From a virus, in IMG/VR virus record IMGVR_UViG_3300046323_000673, positions 19,861 through 83,860 of that record: a stretch of DNA of 64,000 bases; one strand, written 5' to 3'. The position numbers were made by a program, and so were the translations under genes. The notes beneath the pieces are model-generated. The model was not told the DNA's origin and ran no database searches. It worked only from the letters and a program-made list of their open reading frames with translations. Of the stretch, positions 8,727 through 15,518 are shown piece after piece; position 1 is the first letter of the stretch; every line of letters begins with the position of its first letter.

Positions 8727-9695
8727 ATGGCAGAACAATCGCAAGAGCAGGGTAACGAAACGGGTGCTGCGGGTGGGAACGCTGCACCGGACAAACAAGG
8801 CGGGGGCGCGTTTGGTACCGCCACACGTGCGCCCGTCTTCCCGTCGCAAGCCGCAGCGGCAACGCAAGGCAACAACGCTGCACAGGGGCAGGACGGGGCA
8901 GCAGCGGGCGGTGTAGCGCCAACAGTTCGCAAGCCCGTAGGCACTGCGCAGATCCCCGACGAAGCGTTGAATGCTCGACTCGAACGCAATCGCCGACAAA
9001 CCGAAGACAAGTATCTGAAGATGCTTGGTGTAAAGAGCGAAGCAGAAGCGAAAGCCAAACTCGATTCGCTCAAGAGTGCCGAGCAAGAGGGCGAGAAACG
9101 TCGGCTTGCGGAACTCTCCGAAGTCGAGCGGTACAAGGCAGAACTCGCCACCGCGCAACAACGAATCGCGCAGCTCGAATCGCAACTCGCGGAACGTGAT
9201 CAAGAGCGTGAACACGAGCAACACGAGCAAGTGATCGTGCGTGTTGCGGGCGAGAGCATCAAGCCGAACGCGTTGCGCCTCTACAAACTCGATCTCGCGC
9301 AACACGTGAAGAAGCTCGCGGTGACAAACCCGCAACTTGCCGAGTCTTTCAACGAACGCGGTATCCGACGATTCACCGACAAGTGGTTGAAGGAAAACCC
9401 TGAGTTTGCGAAAGCGCCCGTCGATGCAGCACCGGCGGGTACTGGTAATGCATCGGCGAAACCCCCCGCGACGGGTGCACGTCCCGCGCCTGCACAACCG
9501 GGCCTTGTGCGCCGTCCCGTGTCGACAGGCGCGCCTGTTCGTAAAGTCGGGGCACCCCCCGTTAATGGGCAAGCAGGCGGCGCGAATGGCCTGTTCAACG
9601 GCAAGACGCCCAAGCCGGGCCGTGCCAATTCGATGAATAACCAAGAATTCAAAGAGTACGTAAAGCAAACGACCGGCGCCAATTATAGCGGCTAG
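8727..9695 (+). CDS. Capsid scaffolding protein (candidate)
   Basis: Start ATG 8727 follows GGAGGA. The 322-residue product has a disordered Gly/Ala/Gln N-terminus, a long charged coiled coil (about residues 80-170, EKRRLAELSEVERYKAELA and following heptads), then a small basic domain and a low-complexity Pro/Ala tail. This architecture, immediately upstream of the major capsid gene, is typical of phage scaffolding proteins, which template the procapsid and are then lost. No protease motif is visible in it or nearby. Confidence 0.7.
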   Translation: MAEQSQEQGNETGAAGGNAAPDKQGGGAFGTATRAPVFPSQAAAATQGNNAAQGQDGAAAGGVAPTVRKPVGTAQIPDEALNARLERNRRQTEDKYLKMLGVKSEAEAKAKLDSLKSAEQEGEKRRLAELSEVERYKAELATAQQRIAQLESQLAERDQEREHEQHEQVIVRVAGESIKPNALRLYKLDLAQHVKKLAVTNPQLAESFNERGIRRFTDKWLKENPEFAKAPVDAAPAGTGNASAKPPATGARPAPAQPGLVRRPVSTGAPVRKVGAPPVNGQAGGANGLFNGKTPKPGRANSMNNQEFKEYVKQTTGANYSG

Positions 9696-9710
9696 GTCAC
9701 CCTCCCAACG

Positions 9711-9740
9711 AAATCCAATTGGATCGATCCAATTGGATTT
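9711..9740. promoter_or_regulatory. 30-bp palindrome, copy P3 (exact)
   Basis: Exact copy between scaffold and major capsid genes. No TAACAT box follows; instead a sigma70-like -35 (TTGACG, 9765) begins 24 bases to its right. Confidence 0.85.
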
Positions 9741-9764
9741 CGTGATCCATCCCATCACAATCCA

Positions 9765-9794
9765 TTGACGAACGGTGATCCTCGCGCGTAGGGT
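9765..9794 (+). promoter_or_regulatory. Candidate promoter for the major capsid gene
   Basis: TTGACG at 9765-9770, an 18-bp spacer and TAGGGT at 9789-9794 resemble a sigma70 promoter, with a weak -10. It would give a leader of about 115 bases before ATG 9916, long for this genome, and the leader ends in GGGGCAAGGAGA. Confidence 0.4.
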
Positions 9795-9915
9795 TGTATT
9801 CACACGCCCCCCCGTACACACGCGAGCGGCCAATCACGCGGCACACCGGCGGTCAATCAGGTGGTCTCCAGGCGACGCTAAGCACGACCCATAGCGGGGC
9901 AAGGAGACTGTTCAC

Positions 9916-11301
9916 ATGTCACTCGTTTTGGGTATCCCGCCCGCAATTCTCAACCTCGTTCAGCAAGGCTTGCTTGAACGAGCATTCCACGACGGCCTCT
10001 TCCCCTCGCTGCTCTATCGCGGCGAAGCGCAGTACGAGGAATGGCAAGGTCAAACCGGCACTGAGATCTTTATGACTCGGCCCGGGCTCTTGGCACCCAT
10101 CACGACCCCGCTCGTTCCAGGTGTGGATCCCGTTCCGCAGACCGTGAGTTTTGAGCAATGGGTTGCACGGCTTGATCGTTATTCGGGGACGATCGATACG
10201 CACATGCCGACGTCGGCGGTTGCGCAAGCTGATTTGTTCATGCGCAATGTTCAGCAGCTCGGTTTGCAGGCCGGTCAGAGCCTCAACCGTTTGCCCCGCA
10301 ACGCGCTTTACAAGTCGTACCTATCGGGCCAAACAGTGACGATCCTCGTCACTGCGGTACCTGATACGGCAATCCGTGTTGCGTCGTTGAATGGATTCAC
10401 TGACGTCGTGAGTCGTGGCGTGAACGTGCGCCCGTTGCCGGTTTCCCCGAGTGCACCGTTGCCCATTACGATCAACGGAACGACCGCGCGTAACGTGGTT
10501 GGTGCATTCCCCGATGACCCGAACGATCCGTACGGACCGGGCACGCTATTGCTTGATGCAGCCGTGGGTGCAGTGGTTGCAGTTCGTTCGTCAGTGCTTT
10601 CGCGATTCAAGCCACGCGTGATTCGTTGCGGCGGTGGTAGCTCGATTGACGCAATCGGAAGCACGGACGTGCTCACGTTGCAGGACGCAATCAATTCCAC
10701 GAATTGGCTGCGCAAAAACAACGTTCTTCCCCACGAAGATGGGTACTACCACGGGCATATCAACACGGACGCCAACTCGCAGGTCTTCCAAGATCCCGCG
10801 TTCCAACGATTGAACACGAGCTTGCCGAATGGCGAGTATTACCAAAAGGCGTTCTTCGGAACGATCGCCGGTATCGCGTTCTACTCGAACAACGAAAACC
10901 CGGATTACACCAACTCGGGGGCTCGTACGCTTACCGGGACGAACGCTGCGTATAGCGCTGACATCGGCGCTGAAACGACGAACGAATCGGGGATCAACAT
11001 TGGTCGCGTGGTCATCACCGGCCGTGGTTCGATCTACGAAAAGGGCCTCGACGAAAACGCATACGTCACCGAAGCGGGTGTTACCGGAAAGATCGCCGAT
11101 TTCCAGGTGGTGAATGGCGGTGTGGAAATCAGCACCGAACGTATTCGATTGATCCTGCGTGCCCCGCAGAATCGTTTGCAGGATCAAGTAGCTGCAACGT
11201 GGTCGATCACGACCTGCTTCCCGATTCCCTCGGATGCGGCGAGCGGCGGACTTGAGCGATTCAAGCGTGCGGTCGTCATCGAACACGCGCTCGATAGCTG
11301 A
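9916..11301 (+). CDS. Major capsid protein
   Basis: A 461-residue protein with its own candidate promoter, a strong ribosome site (AAGGAG) and a scaffold gene just upstream, the usual setting of the major capsid gene. The N-terminus lacks a signal or enzyme motif; the centre (residues 100-330) is mixed alpha/beta with long extended loops, and the C-terminus (QNRLQDQVAATWSITTCFPIPSD) fits the P-domain end of an HK97-fold shell protein. There is no visible prohead protease. Assignment is from order, size and overall pattern. Confidence 0.8.
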   Translation: MSLVLGIPPAILNLVQQGLLERAFHDGLFPSLLYRGEAQYEEWQGQTGTEIFMTRPGLLAPITTPLVPGVDPVPQTVSFEQWVARLDRYSGTIDTHMPTSAVAQADLFMRNVQQLGLQAGQSLNRLPRNALYKSYLSGQTVTILVTAVPDTAIRVASLNGFTDVVSRGVNVRPLPVSPSAPLPITINGTTARNVVGAFPDDPNDPYGPGTLLLDAAVGAVVAVRSSVLSRFKPRVIRCGGGSSIDAIGSTDVLTLQDAINSTNWLRKNNVLPHEDGYYHGHINTDANSQVFQDPAFQRLNTSLPNGEYYQKAFFGTIAGIAFYSNNENPDYTNSGARTLTGTNAAYSADIGAETTNESGINIGRVVITGRGSIYEKGLDENAYVTEAGVTGKIADFQVVNGGVEISTERIRLILRAPQNRLQDQVAATWSITTCFPIPSDAASGGLERFKRAVVIEHALDS

Positions 11302-11360
11302 TTGATTCAGTAGGCAAGAGCGGGACGGTTGACGATCGCCCTGCTCTTGCCGCACGATGC

Positions 11361-11377
11361 GACCTCCCTAGGAGGTC
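11361..11377 (+). promoter_or_regulatory. Hairpin that contains the Shine-Dalgarno
   Basis: GACCTCC, CTA, GGAGGTC forms a perfect 7-bp stem whose right arm is the ribosome-binding site of the ATG at 11383, followed by GTTTT. It could attenuate transcription behind the capsid gene or hide the ribosome site, or both. Confidence 0.55.
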
Positions 11378-11382
11378 GTTTT

Positions 11383-11973
11383 ATGGCTCGAAATCTTCCC
11401 GCAAACACTGAAGAACGAAACCTTACCCCGGTTGATGCGCAAGCGTTGAAGGAAGCGCAAGCGTTGAATGCTGCTGCTGATGCTTCGCGTGGTACGTCAA
11501 ACGTTGCTGCTGAAGCTGCACGTGCGCAGCAGCAACAAGGCGCGAGTGTGCAAGTGCTCGATGCAACGCCCATTCGAACGGTGGATATGTCCCCGCCGGG
11601 TAACAAGATTGACGCATTACCGGACATGGTCAGTCGGCATCTTGTCGATGCGTCAACGACTGCACCCGTCGTGCGCAGTGCACTTGATGTTCCCTTACCC
11701 AAAGTGGCGCGAACAGGAACGGCAATCGTGATGCAAGGCGTGGGTGCAATGCAAGGCAACGGAGCGACCGAAGCAGTAGAAGCAGCTCCCCCAGTCGAAC
11801 GAAAGTATCGTGTTATGGAAACACGAATGATCCTTGACACGACAAGTGCATCGCGAACAAAGCTGCAAGAGGGAAAGGAAATCAGTGACAAACACTACAC
11901 GATTCGCCGATTGCAGCAGCAGGGCGTGAAGCTCAAAGACATTACAGATCTTGATCCCAACGCGCCGGTTTGA
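11383..11973 (+). CDS. Hypothetical head-region protein, 196 aa
   Basis: Start ATG 11383 with AGGAGGT as ribosome site. The protein is Ala/Gln-rich and coiled-coil-like at the N-terminus (residues 15-55), disordered in the middle and ends in a short basic domain (ISDKHYTIRRLQQQGVKLKDITDLDP). Lying between capsid and neck genes it may be a head fibre, decoration or connector component; no family is recognised. Confidence 0.55.
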   Translation: MARNLPANTEERNLTPVDAQALKEAQALNAAADASRGTSNVAAEAARAQQQQGASVQVLDATPIRTVDMSPPGNKIDALPDMVSRHLVDASTTAPVVRSALDVPLPKVARTGTAIVMQGVGAMQGNGATEAVEAAPPVERKYRVMETRMILDTTSASRTKLQEGKEISDKHYTIRRLQQQGVKLKDITDLDPNAPV

Positions 11974-11986
11974 AAGGGTTTGACCA

Positions 11987-12394
11987 ATGGGTGTCGATTA
12001 TCTGACCGCTGATGAAAAGGTCCGCATTCGGCACCACCTTGGTTACCTGAATGTGGATGAATCGAGCACGTTCGTGATCGGTTTGCCCGCGGGTGTCGAA
12101 ACGCAATTCATGATCGAGGGATCGTTTTCCCGACTGCTTGCCGCTGCATTGCCCCAGGTGCGCAAGCTCTTGCAATACTGCGAATGCACCGAGGAACAAC
12201 GATTCAGCTCGCAACCCAACGCGGTTGTGAAAGAAGTCGATGGGATCAAGATGGGCGCAGAGGACGAACAGTTGATGCTTTCCCGCAATTACGACTATTG
12301 GCGCGCGGCACTCGCCAACATGTTCGGGATCCCGCCCAACCAGTTTGATATGCGGTACGGCGGCGGTTCACTCAACATCCGCGTGCAGGGGTGA
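11987..12394 (+). CDS. Putative head-tail connector protein, 135 aa
   Basis: A helical 135-residue protein (DEKVRIRHHLGYLNV, then SRLLAAALPQVRKLLQYCECTEEQR) in the position of head completion/adaptor proteins, which dock to the portal. The size and helical content fit the gp6/gp15-like adaptor class, but there is no diagnostic motif. It ends 12 bases before palindrome P4. Confidence 0.5.
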   Translation: MGVDYLTADEKVRIRHHLGYLNVDESSTFVIGLPAGVETQFMIEGSFSRLLAAALPQVRKLLQYCECTEEQRFSSQPNAVVKEVDGIKMGAEDEQLMLSRNYDYWRAALANMFGIPPNQFDMRYGGGSLNIRVQG

Positions 12395-12406
12395 GCATCG
12401 AAGGTG

Positions 12407-12436
12407 AAATCCAATTGGATCGATCCAATTGGATTT
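12407..12436. promoter_or_regulatory. 30-bp palindrome, copy P4 (exact)
   Basis: Exact copy lying between convergent genes (the + gene ends at 12394 and the - gene ends at 12448). It is the only copy clearly between two gene ends. Neither flank carries a TAACAT or CATGAT box. Confidence 0.85.
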
Positions 12437-12447
12437 CACCCCGTTCA

Positions 12448-13002
12448 TCACCGCGAGCGTGGACGACGTCGCAACATGCGAGGGACGCGAATCGCTGAAC
12501 GAAGAATCGACGCGAGTTCTTCACGGTCGAGTTTGCGTGCGTGTGCGAGTTCTTCTTCCAATCGAAAACAACGCTGAATCAACTCGTTGTATTCGGCGTT
12601 CAATGCATCGAACGAACCGAATTGTTTCAATTGTGATTCGAGCACGCGAACACGAGCATTCAGGTTTGCGCATTCGGTCGTCTTGGCATCGAGATCTGTT
12701 TGCTTGAACATCGTCTGCTCAACTGCCCATTGAAGGCACGCCGCTTCGTTCTCGGCAGTCTTGCGATCGAATGTGACTTCCGCAAGCTTGGCGTGGATCT
12801 GTTTCGCGCATGCCCATGTACACACGTCAAATGATGACTTATTGAATCCATTTCTTACGAATTCGGATCGATATCCTGCACTGAAATGACGCCATTCGTC
12901 TTCGTCTGGGTTTGGTGGGTATGCATTGCGTCGCTTGTTTGGATTCGCTTCCTGTTTCCCGCACGCATCACAGATCATTACTGTGGTTGTTTCGCTGCTC
13001 AT
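12448..13002 (-). CDS. Zinc-finger plus coiled-coil protein, minus strand
   Basis: This 184-residue protein is read against the late operon. Residues 9-15 (MICDACGKQ) and CTWACAKQ near residue 62 can form a four-Cys zinc site. The rest is a long charged coiled coil (residues 70-170). The start has GAGGA upstream. The mix of zinc knuckle and coiled coil suggests a DNA- or RNA-binding regulator, but no family is recognised. It looks like a moron-type insertion between neck genes. Confidence 0.65.
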   Translation of the reverse strand: MSSETTTVMICDACGKQEANPNKRRNAYPPNPDEDEWRHFSAGYRSEFVRNGFNKSSFDVCTWACAKQIHAKLAEVTFDRKTAENEAACLQWAVEQTMFKQTDLDAKTTECANLNARVRVLESQLKQFGSFDALNAEYNELIQRCFRLEEELAHARKLDREELASILRSAIRVPRMLRRRPRSR

Positions 13003-13050
13003 TGATTGATCCTCGCTCTCGTTCCCATCATGCGATGATTGCGCCTGCCC

Positions 13051-13611
13051 ATGAAACCTCGAGCCCTACCCGCTGGTACCGCGGCACGAACAGTGCTCGC
13101 ACGCATCGCCCCTGCCATCGACAACGCGCGACAAGTCGCAACCGAGATCGGCGCGCGTCCGTATCAAGTCTTCCTCGTGTGGGGCGCGTGGGGTGGCAAG
13201 GAACGGGGCGAAGGAACGTTCGGGGAACTCGCACGGTTGCAGCTATTGCCAAACCCCAAGATCGACACTGTGCAATTCACGAACACGCCCTACAGCGCGG
13301 GGCAGTTGCCCGTGGGTGCATTGCGCGTGTCGGGTATTTCGTCGACGTATACGCAACCTGTTTTGCAGGGTAATCGACTTCCGAATGGGCATGAGTTCGA
13401 CAAGCAAAACAGGCGTAACGACTTCTTCTACGAGATCACGCTCGATGATCGAACCCCGAGTGAAGACCCCGAACGTGCGCGTATGCGATTGCTCTCTGGA
13501 CCCACGCTCATGCCCACGCGCGTATCGTGGGAGATGCAACTTGAACGCTCGTCTGATGATCGTTCCAATCGGGAAGCACGCATTGATCGCGCGAATGGAA
13601 AGGGCTGCTGA
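13051..13611 (+). CDS. Putative neck/tail-connector protein, 186 aa
   Basis: Start ATG 13051. It diverges from the minus-strand gene that begins at 13002, with only 48 bases between. The product is mixed alpha/beta and ends in a charged tail (ERSSDDRSNREARIDRANGKGC). It overlaps the next gene by one base (TGATG). Position before the HK97 gp10-like gene suggests a head-tail joining role; no motif confirms this. Confidence 0.5.
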   Translation: MKPRALPAGTAARTVLARIAPAIDNARQVATEIGARPYQVFLVWGAWGGKERGEGTFGELARLQLLPNPKIDTVQFTNTPYSAGQLPVGALRVSGISSTYTQPVLQGNRLPNGHEFDKQNRRNDFFYEITLDDRTPSEDPERARMRLLSGPTLMPTRVSWEMQLERSSDDRSNREARIDRANGKGC

Positions 13612-14117
13612 TGGCTGCTGAAATCACGTTGCAGGAAGCGGCGCAACGAACGGAAGAACTCAAAGAGAAGTGGCACAAGGCGGCTGTGCTTGGCTTGCAA
13701 TCAGCAGCGGCAAGGGGCGTGCAGGACATCGTCACGCGCATCATCCCATCACGCACGCCGCAACCCGTGGACCGGGGAGTCTATCGCTCGGGATGGCGGT
13801 TCTATACAGCTCCCGATGGTGCGGTGATTGATAACGCCGAACCGCACGCCATCTTGATCGAAGACGGCGTGCGTGCGGGTAACGTTAAGATCGGGAAGAA
13901 GATGATCGACGCGCTTGCTGAGTGGGTACAGCGCAAGGGCATTGTTAGTGGGGATGACGCACGTTCGGTTGCATGGGCAATCGCGAAGTCGATGCAGCGC
14001 CGGGGGATATTCAACAAGGGCAAGGGAATGGGGATACTTGCCGAACTGGTCGACAAGTATCTGCCCGGCTATGTCGAAGAAGAAGTTGCGCGGGAAGTCG
14101 AACGGGCGGGGTTCTAG
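13611..14117 (+). CDS. HK97 gp10-like tail completion protein
   Basis: A 168-residue protein with the pattern of the HK97 gp10/neck family: an N-terminal helix, TPVDRGVYRSGW-like segment (residues 45-60), a buried strand, NAEPHAILIEDG, and a late AWAIAKSMQRRGIFNKGKGM segment followed by a helical end. These proteins join the tail tube end to the head connector. It sits in the expected place before sheath and tube genes. Confidence 0.65.
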   Translation: MAAEITLQEAAQRTEELKEKWHKAAVLGLQSAAARGVQDIVTRIIPSRTPQPVDRGVYRSGWRFYTAPDGAVIDNAEPHAILIEDGVRAGNVKIGKKMIDALAEWVQRKGIVSGDDARSVAWAIAKSMQRRGIFNKGKGMGILAELVDKYLPGYVEEEVAREVERAGF

Positions 14118-14236
14118 ATCGATTTACGTTGCGCCATTTTCAACGCATTCCGACGTAGTGCATCGAAATCGGCGATTAAGGCGAGTTCCCGAATGCACAG
14201 AAGTATCCGATAGAATTTGAGTTCGTCCTGATTCAT
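14114..14236 (-). CDS. Small protein, 40 aa, minus strand
   Basis: A short minus-strand frame (MNQDELKFYRILLC...) with helical character follows the winged-helix-like gene by nine bases and overlaps the end of the + gene by four bases. It probably belongs to the same minus-strand operon (14704 to 14114). Its coding status rests on spacing and amphipathic composition only. Confidence 0.4.
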   Translation of the reverse strand: MNQDELKFYRILLCIRELALIADFDALRRNALKMAQRKSI

Positions 14237-14245
14237 GTGGTGATT

Positions 14246-14470
14246 CTAGATCTTCTTGGCGAACCCGTATCGTTTGCCACGCTTTTCACCTTCCGCGTCG
14301 ATTGCACCAAGCGCGGTGAGGTACGCAATCGCGGCGCTCCATTCGGATGACGAGCATGAAACGTGAACAGCGATTTCGCCCTTGGTGAGTTTCTTGTCTT
14401 TCGACTTTTCGAGTGTGTTGACGATCTGTTGAGCGATTCGTTGGGTATTCGATGAGACTTCGGTAGCCAT
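14246..14470 (-). CDS. Small winged-helix-like DNA-binding protein, 74 aa
   Basis: The sequence is helical with a basic end: IAQQIVNTLEKSKDKKLTKGEIAVHVSCSSSEWSAAIAYLTALGAID then EKRGKRYGFAKKI. This matches the helix pattern of a small winged helix (helix, turn, GEIA recognition region, wing). AAGGAG lies upstream of the ATG. Its operon partners lie on both sides on the minus strand. Confidence 0.6.
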   Translation of the reverse strand: MATEVSSNTQRIAQQIVNTLEKSKDKKLTKGEIAVHVSCSSSEWSAAIAYLTALGAIDAEGEKRGKRYGFAKKI

Positions 14471-14500
14471 GGAATTGAACTCCTTTCGAGTCGGGATAGG

Positions 14501-14704
14501 TCATGCGACGTTTCTCGCGGCCCGTTGCGCGCGTTTCACTTCTTCCCGTCGTGATTGTGCCGCCTTCACTTGTGCGAGGTGCACGGCGCATCGCTTGTTT
14601 GGCTTCAACGCATCACGTTTGCAGTCGATGCATTTACCCATGTTCATTTGCTTCTTCCGCCATGCGTCGCGGTCTTCGTCGAAGATGCTGATTTTATGGA
14701 TCAT
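14501..14704 (-). CDS. Small CxxC protein, 67 aa, minus strand
   Basis: Start ATG 14704. The upstream sequence reads CATGAT, six bases, ATG, so the transcript may be leaderless; no Shine-Dalgarno is visible. CIDCKRDALKPNKRC (residues 25-39) can bind zinc and the rest is a basic helix. It begins 16 bases left of palindrome P5 and diverges from the + gene at 14772. Confidence 0.55.
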   Translation of the reverse strand: MIHKISIFDEDRDAWRKKQMNMGKCIDCKRDALKPNKRCAVHLAQVKAAQSRREEVKRAQRAARNVA

Positions 14705-14720
14705 GCCGTGATCATGCGTG

Positions 14721-14750
14721 AAATCCAATTGGATCGATCCAATTGGATTT
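14721..14750. promoter_or_regulatory. 30-bp palindrome, copy P5 (exact)
   Basis: Exact copy between divergent genes. On the minus side CACG then CATGAT leads to ATG 14704; on the plus side TGTGATGCTACC leads to ATG 14772. It is a clear bidirectional arrangement. Confidence 0.85.
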
Positions 14751-14771
14751 TGTGATGCTACCTTCACAACC

Positions 14772-15491
14772 ATGGCCGTTTTCGACGCGCTTAGGAAATA
14801 CCTTGCGGGCGGGCTGTTCTTCGGCCGGGCAAACCCAAGGAACAAGCCCCGACCCCTTCCCTCGCACGATGCACGGTCGTACGCGCTCGCGAAGTTTGGC
14901 GACTTCCTCGCGGCGCTCGAATGGTCCCGTCCTGGTGACGTCGGCAAACCCGATGTTCCATATCGAATCGCACGCGAGGATATTTACGAGGAACAACCCG
15001 ACGATCCCGCGCAATTGAACTTCCCAAGCATCGCGTTCCTTCCCGCGCGGGGCATGCACGATCAATACAACCTTGGTCCAAGCGACATTATCGACGAAAG
15101 CCGAGACCAGTTTGGGAAGGGCACCGTGCTGCTCTTGCAAGGGGAGTACATCGAACCGTTCATGATCGAGGTGTGGGGAAGTCACATCGCTGAACGCCGG
15201 TCGATTCTTGCCGGCATACAAGCGGTGATGCGAATGAACGAGCGTTCGAATGCGTTGCAGCTCCTGCTTCCCGAATACTTTGGTCGGGTCGCAAGCTTCA
15301 GTTTGATGGATTCGCAGAACATCGACGATCCCGACGTTGTTCGTGGACGCCGGCGGGGGCAAGTCGCGGTCGAACTGCGCGTACCCGAAGTTGTGCTTGT
15401 CGACGTCGTAACGATGCGTCCCTGCCTATGTGTTGAGGTCGTGGACAAGCTGCGTTCCGAACAATGCGGACAAGATGCCGACTCGACGTAG
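14772..15491 (+). CDS. Putative tail terminator/neck protein, 239 aa
   Basis: Directly upstream of the tail sheath gene, the usual place of tail or sheath terminator proteins. It contains an Arg-rich strand-helix core (EVWGSHIAERRSILAGIQAVMRM) and a beta-rich C-terminal half (GQVAVELRVPEVVLVDVV). No diagnostic motif is visible. It starts 21 bases after palindrome P5. Confidence 0.5.
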   Translation: MAVFDALRKYLAGGLFFGRANPRNKPRPLPSHDARSYALAKFGDFLAALEWSRPGDVGKPDVPYRIAREDIYEEQPDDPAQLNFPSIAFLPARGMHDQYNLGPSDIIDESRDQFGKGTVLLLQGEYIEPFMIEVWGSHIAERRSILAGIQAVMRMNERSNALQLLLPEYFGRVASFSLMDSQNIDDPDVVRGRRRGQVAVELRVPEVVLVDVVTMRPCLCVEVVDKLRSEQCGQDADST

Positions 15492-15518
15492 AGCGAAACA
15501 ACGGCGTAACGTACTTGC

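Noticed and set aside
8694-9833. Long minus-strand frame opposite the scaffold gene (379 codons)
   Set aside because: It is a shadow of the scaffold frame, has Arg/Cys-rich low-plausibility sequence and runs through palindrome P3 coding.
14712-15362. Minus-strand frame beginning near P5
   Set aside because: Antisense of the tail-terminator gene; its palindrome-derived KSNWIDPIGF segment only reflects that the dyad is stop-free.
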